Source: Chamaecyparis obtusa
Taxonomy: Eukaryota; Streptophyta; Pinopsida; Cupressales; Cupressaceae
Assembly (NCBI GenBank): GCA_027943335.1
Contig: BSBK01006398.1
Span: 481,001 to 545,000 of the forward strand
DNA length: 64,000 bases
Direction of reading: 5' to 3'
Position numbers and translations under genes: made by a program. The stretch's first letter is position 1. Every line of letters starts with the position of its first letter. Shown here piece by piece: positions 61,246-64,000 of this stretch. The notes beneath the pieces were generated by a model. That model saw only the letters and a program-made list of their open reading frames with translations, had not been told where the DNA came from and searched no databases.

Positions 61246-63096
61246 AAAAGCTAGTCAATTGAGCTCCAACAGCATGTTTGCTAAAATATGCCAGAATTCT
61301 AATCCTTGTAGAATTTGTATATCCTGTCTAGATTTTGGTGAGTCTTTGGATACTTTTCTCTATTTTTTATGCACTTAAAATATTAACTATTACCTAGTAG
61401 GAAGGCAAAAATTCCCTCATTCTATATACTCATACGGTTTCTATTTAAATTCATTGATTTGTAGGGAGAGGCACTAAGGAAAAGACTTAGACGCTATACT
61501 ATTTGTGTTTGTAGAATCCTATGCCAATATAGAAAATTGCATTCCATTTAATCAAAGCTAAAATGAGCCATGGAGATCGACCATGTGGTTTGACCTGGCT
61601 TGCCTATCCTATAGCTAGGTTTCTTCTGGAAAAAAATACACAAATTTTTGGGGTAAAGCTTCTTTCCATTCAAATAGTGAAATTTAAGGTTTTAAATAAC
61701 CTTTGTCTTATTATTATGTGGTTATGGTGTGTGATGTTGATACTATAGGGCTTCCCTTCCCATTCCTTATAAGTAGTTGAAAATCCATGTTTGCAAAGAA
61801 ACTGCAAAGAAAAAAAGACACATCAAATTTTCCAGTAGGATGCCTTGCAATATATTGAGCCTATCATTTCAAAAAATTCACGCAAAAGGTGAAGCAATTT
61901 AAAGATCTGATTGCAGGAAGTCCAAGGTTTAATTCTGACAAGCTCTCGCATTCTGTAGGAATTTTTTAATATGTAATGTTATTCATAGTCTTTTATTAAC
62001 AAAGTTAGTAGTCCAACCTAGTTATAAGGGAGACTAATATTTTCATGGTGGCCAACTAATTCATTACTGGGAAACTGTGTGCAACCATTTTATACCATTC
62101 TTCTTAGAAATCATCATATTAAAAGTAGTGCTTTACATATTTATTCCTATTTTTTATTGGCCAGTATTGTTGGTTGTTTTTGTTTCTCAATAGATAAATC
62201 TGAATAAAAATATATTGGAAACATGATGGCATTTACTCAACACTACATGTACATGGGCATCGTCAAGCAAGTGGCATTGTTATAATAATCTACATATTTG
62301 GTGTGCACCTCCACATTTTGCATGCATGCCTGTATTTGATCAGAGTGTGTCTTGTTTCTTTCAAACACCCTAGTTGCCTCTTCAAGCCATGCTTCCAGGT
62401 TTGGGCTTCTATTATGGATCAAAATCCATGATTTTAGGCATTTTCCTACTTGAGACATTTGTCTTCACAATTATGCATTATCGTATTTTAAGGATTGTGA
62501 TGATTATTCTTTATATTGATTCTTTAAGTAAACATAATCTATGGTATATTCTATCTTTGCCGATTTGTCTTAGTCATATATGCTTTATAAGTGAAGATTT
62601 ATATCCCCTTGATATGTTAATAGTTTTGTGTGCAGTGAAGTACAATTGTTGGACATAAGCAACGATTATCCCTAAGATTTCTATTTTTTCTAAACTAACA
62701 ATTTGAGCCACCTATATCCTCAATTCTAGGTAATAGTTTGTGAGATCTGGATATTAAATGTAAAGGGTACACATGCAAGCATTAGGGAGGGAGCACGTAC
62801 AAAACATTCATTTAGATTTTTGTAATTTTATGGCATGAAACTATGCATATTAAAAAGAAGCAAGAGGAACCCTTCTCTCTTTTCCATCTCTTAATGTGAA
62901 AATTTTGAAGACCCACTTTATTTTGTTTTTCTTTATGGACTTTCCTAACATTACAATAGATTTTGTTGAAATAGTGATGCCTTCTCTTGTATTCCTACAA
63001 GTGTTATGGCATGGTCTTCTATAGTGATTGTTCAATCTACCATTTGGTATTTTTTTACATTAGGCGAGACTCTAACTGCGGTAATACAAATCTTTT
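61246..63096. other. Right part of the old insertion in duplication copy 2
   Basis: No gene supported. About 61994-62345 is a diverged direct repeat of 53258-53600. Short open frames have no recognisable domain. Homology to copy 1 of the duplication resumes at 63097. Confidence 0.55.
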
Positions 63097-64000
63097 TGGT
63101 AATGCATTTTTTAAAGTGTAATTTATGAAATCATACACATACCAGTACAATTTTAGAACTAGATGGAAAATTGAAAAAAATAATATGTAGAGTTCTACAA
63201 GGGTTGGATTTGTTGTAGCTCCTTAAATCTATCTAGATGTGAAGTTGTGTATAGGTTGGAAATGGGAACAATATGCATAAGTTTTCATAGATTTATAATT
63301 GGTGTATCTCATCCAATAAATATATGTATGGACATGTAGGATTTACATGACAGTTGTTAAGTATATACAACACTCCTTCAAATTGAAAGAAAATATTGTG
63401 ATGTATTTCTTTAAGGAGAGAAAGAGAGAAGAATGGAAAGAGGATAACGTGTAAAAATACTTCCTAAACTTTTCTAAGAAGAAATATGAACATGTAATAT
63501 GTAATTTAAAATTACTTTTTAGGAAATAAAAAATAATTTAAAATTAGTCACTATAAAATAATAATGTGTCTTGGGAAAATATAATTGAGATAAATCTCAA
63601 CCTCTATATTTTGAGTGGATATATTGATTGGCAAAAATTTAGTTATACTACATTCTAAGAAATGAGATTTTTTGAAAGACTATTAATACTTGAATCTAGA
63701 GTAATGTTGGAAATATATAACAATAGATACAAAATAATTTTCCCAAATCTATATCAAGTAGCCACTAAATAGAGAAATCAATATAGAATACCACCAAAAG
63801 GGAATTAAAAACCCATAAAATTTTACAATCCGAAAGTAATGACCAAAATCATTATTTAAATTCCAACACCTGACTCCAAAGAAAATTTCTATAAGAATCT
63901 ATGATAACGTGTCATAGCTATCCTCCTCTTAATAAAACACTCCAAAGATTCTTTACGATAGTTACAATGAAATGTTATTGGCTCATGAATATTCTTTCTC
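63097..64000 (+). repeat. Segmental duplication, copy 2, continued
   Basis: Matches about 12086-12960 to the window edge (for example AATATTCTTTCTC ends both). It shows that the duplication extends past the window and that 53246-63096 is a later insertion. Confidence 0.85.

Overview
This window looks like nuclear DNA of a seed plant with a large, repeat-rich genome. It is AT-rich, its only convincing host genes have spliced plant-type exons, and most of the rest is LTR retrotransposon sequence of several ages, some of it nested. A gymnosperm would fit, but nothing here proves the species. No rRNA, CRISPR, bacterial-type operon, or organelle block was seen.

Host genes: two paralogous R2R3-MYB transcription factor genes lie about 41 kb apart on the + strand (8777-11041 and 49844-52210). 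They sit in a segmental tandem duplication: about 8085-13000 matches about 49150-53245 and then, after a roughly 9.85 kb insertion, 63097-64000. Both carry the three-exon R2R3 structure and the bHLH-interaction signature in R3. Their C-terminal region is itself a tandem repeat of about 128 residues. Copy 1 is intact (429 aa by my splice model). Copy 2 has a one-base deletion near 51931 that scrambles its last third.

Repeats, left to right: (A) a decayed minus-strand Ty3/gypsy element, 842-3695 plus part of its LTR, lacking integrase and the 3' end; a decayed minus-strand Ty1/copia reverse transcriptase region at about 13390-15145; a long decayed minus-strand reading frame of unknown identity, 19760-22480; (B) a non-autonomous LTR element, 23741-41528, whose 3' LTR has expanded internally; (C) nested inside B's 3' LTR, a 13.4 kb large retrotransposon derivative, 27937-41340, with two 4659-bp LTRs that look identical, a perfect AAGAT target duplication, PBS and polypurine tract but no recognisable coding region; (D) a gag-protease-only element, 42130-45806, with an AAATG target duplication; a punctuated repeat region, 45841-47570; (E) a non-autonomous element, 54020-61240, with TAGCC target duplications, 2.68-kb LTRs and one acidic reading frame.

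The most unusual signals are a set of seven related imperfect palindromes of about 45-50 bp in each LTR of element E; in-frame stops in elements B, D and E that are mostly TAG at places where CAG or TGG fits, as expected from decay of CHG-methylated cytosines; the recent insertion of element C; and the doubly repeated C-terminus of the MYB proteins.
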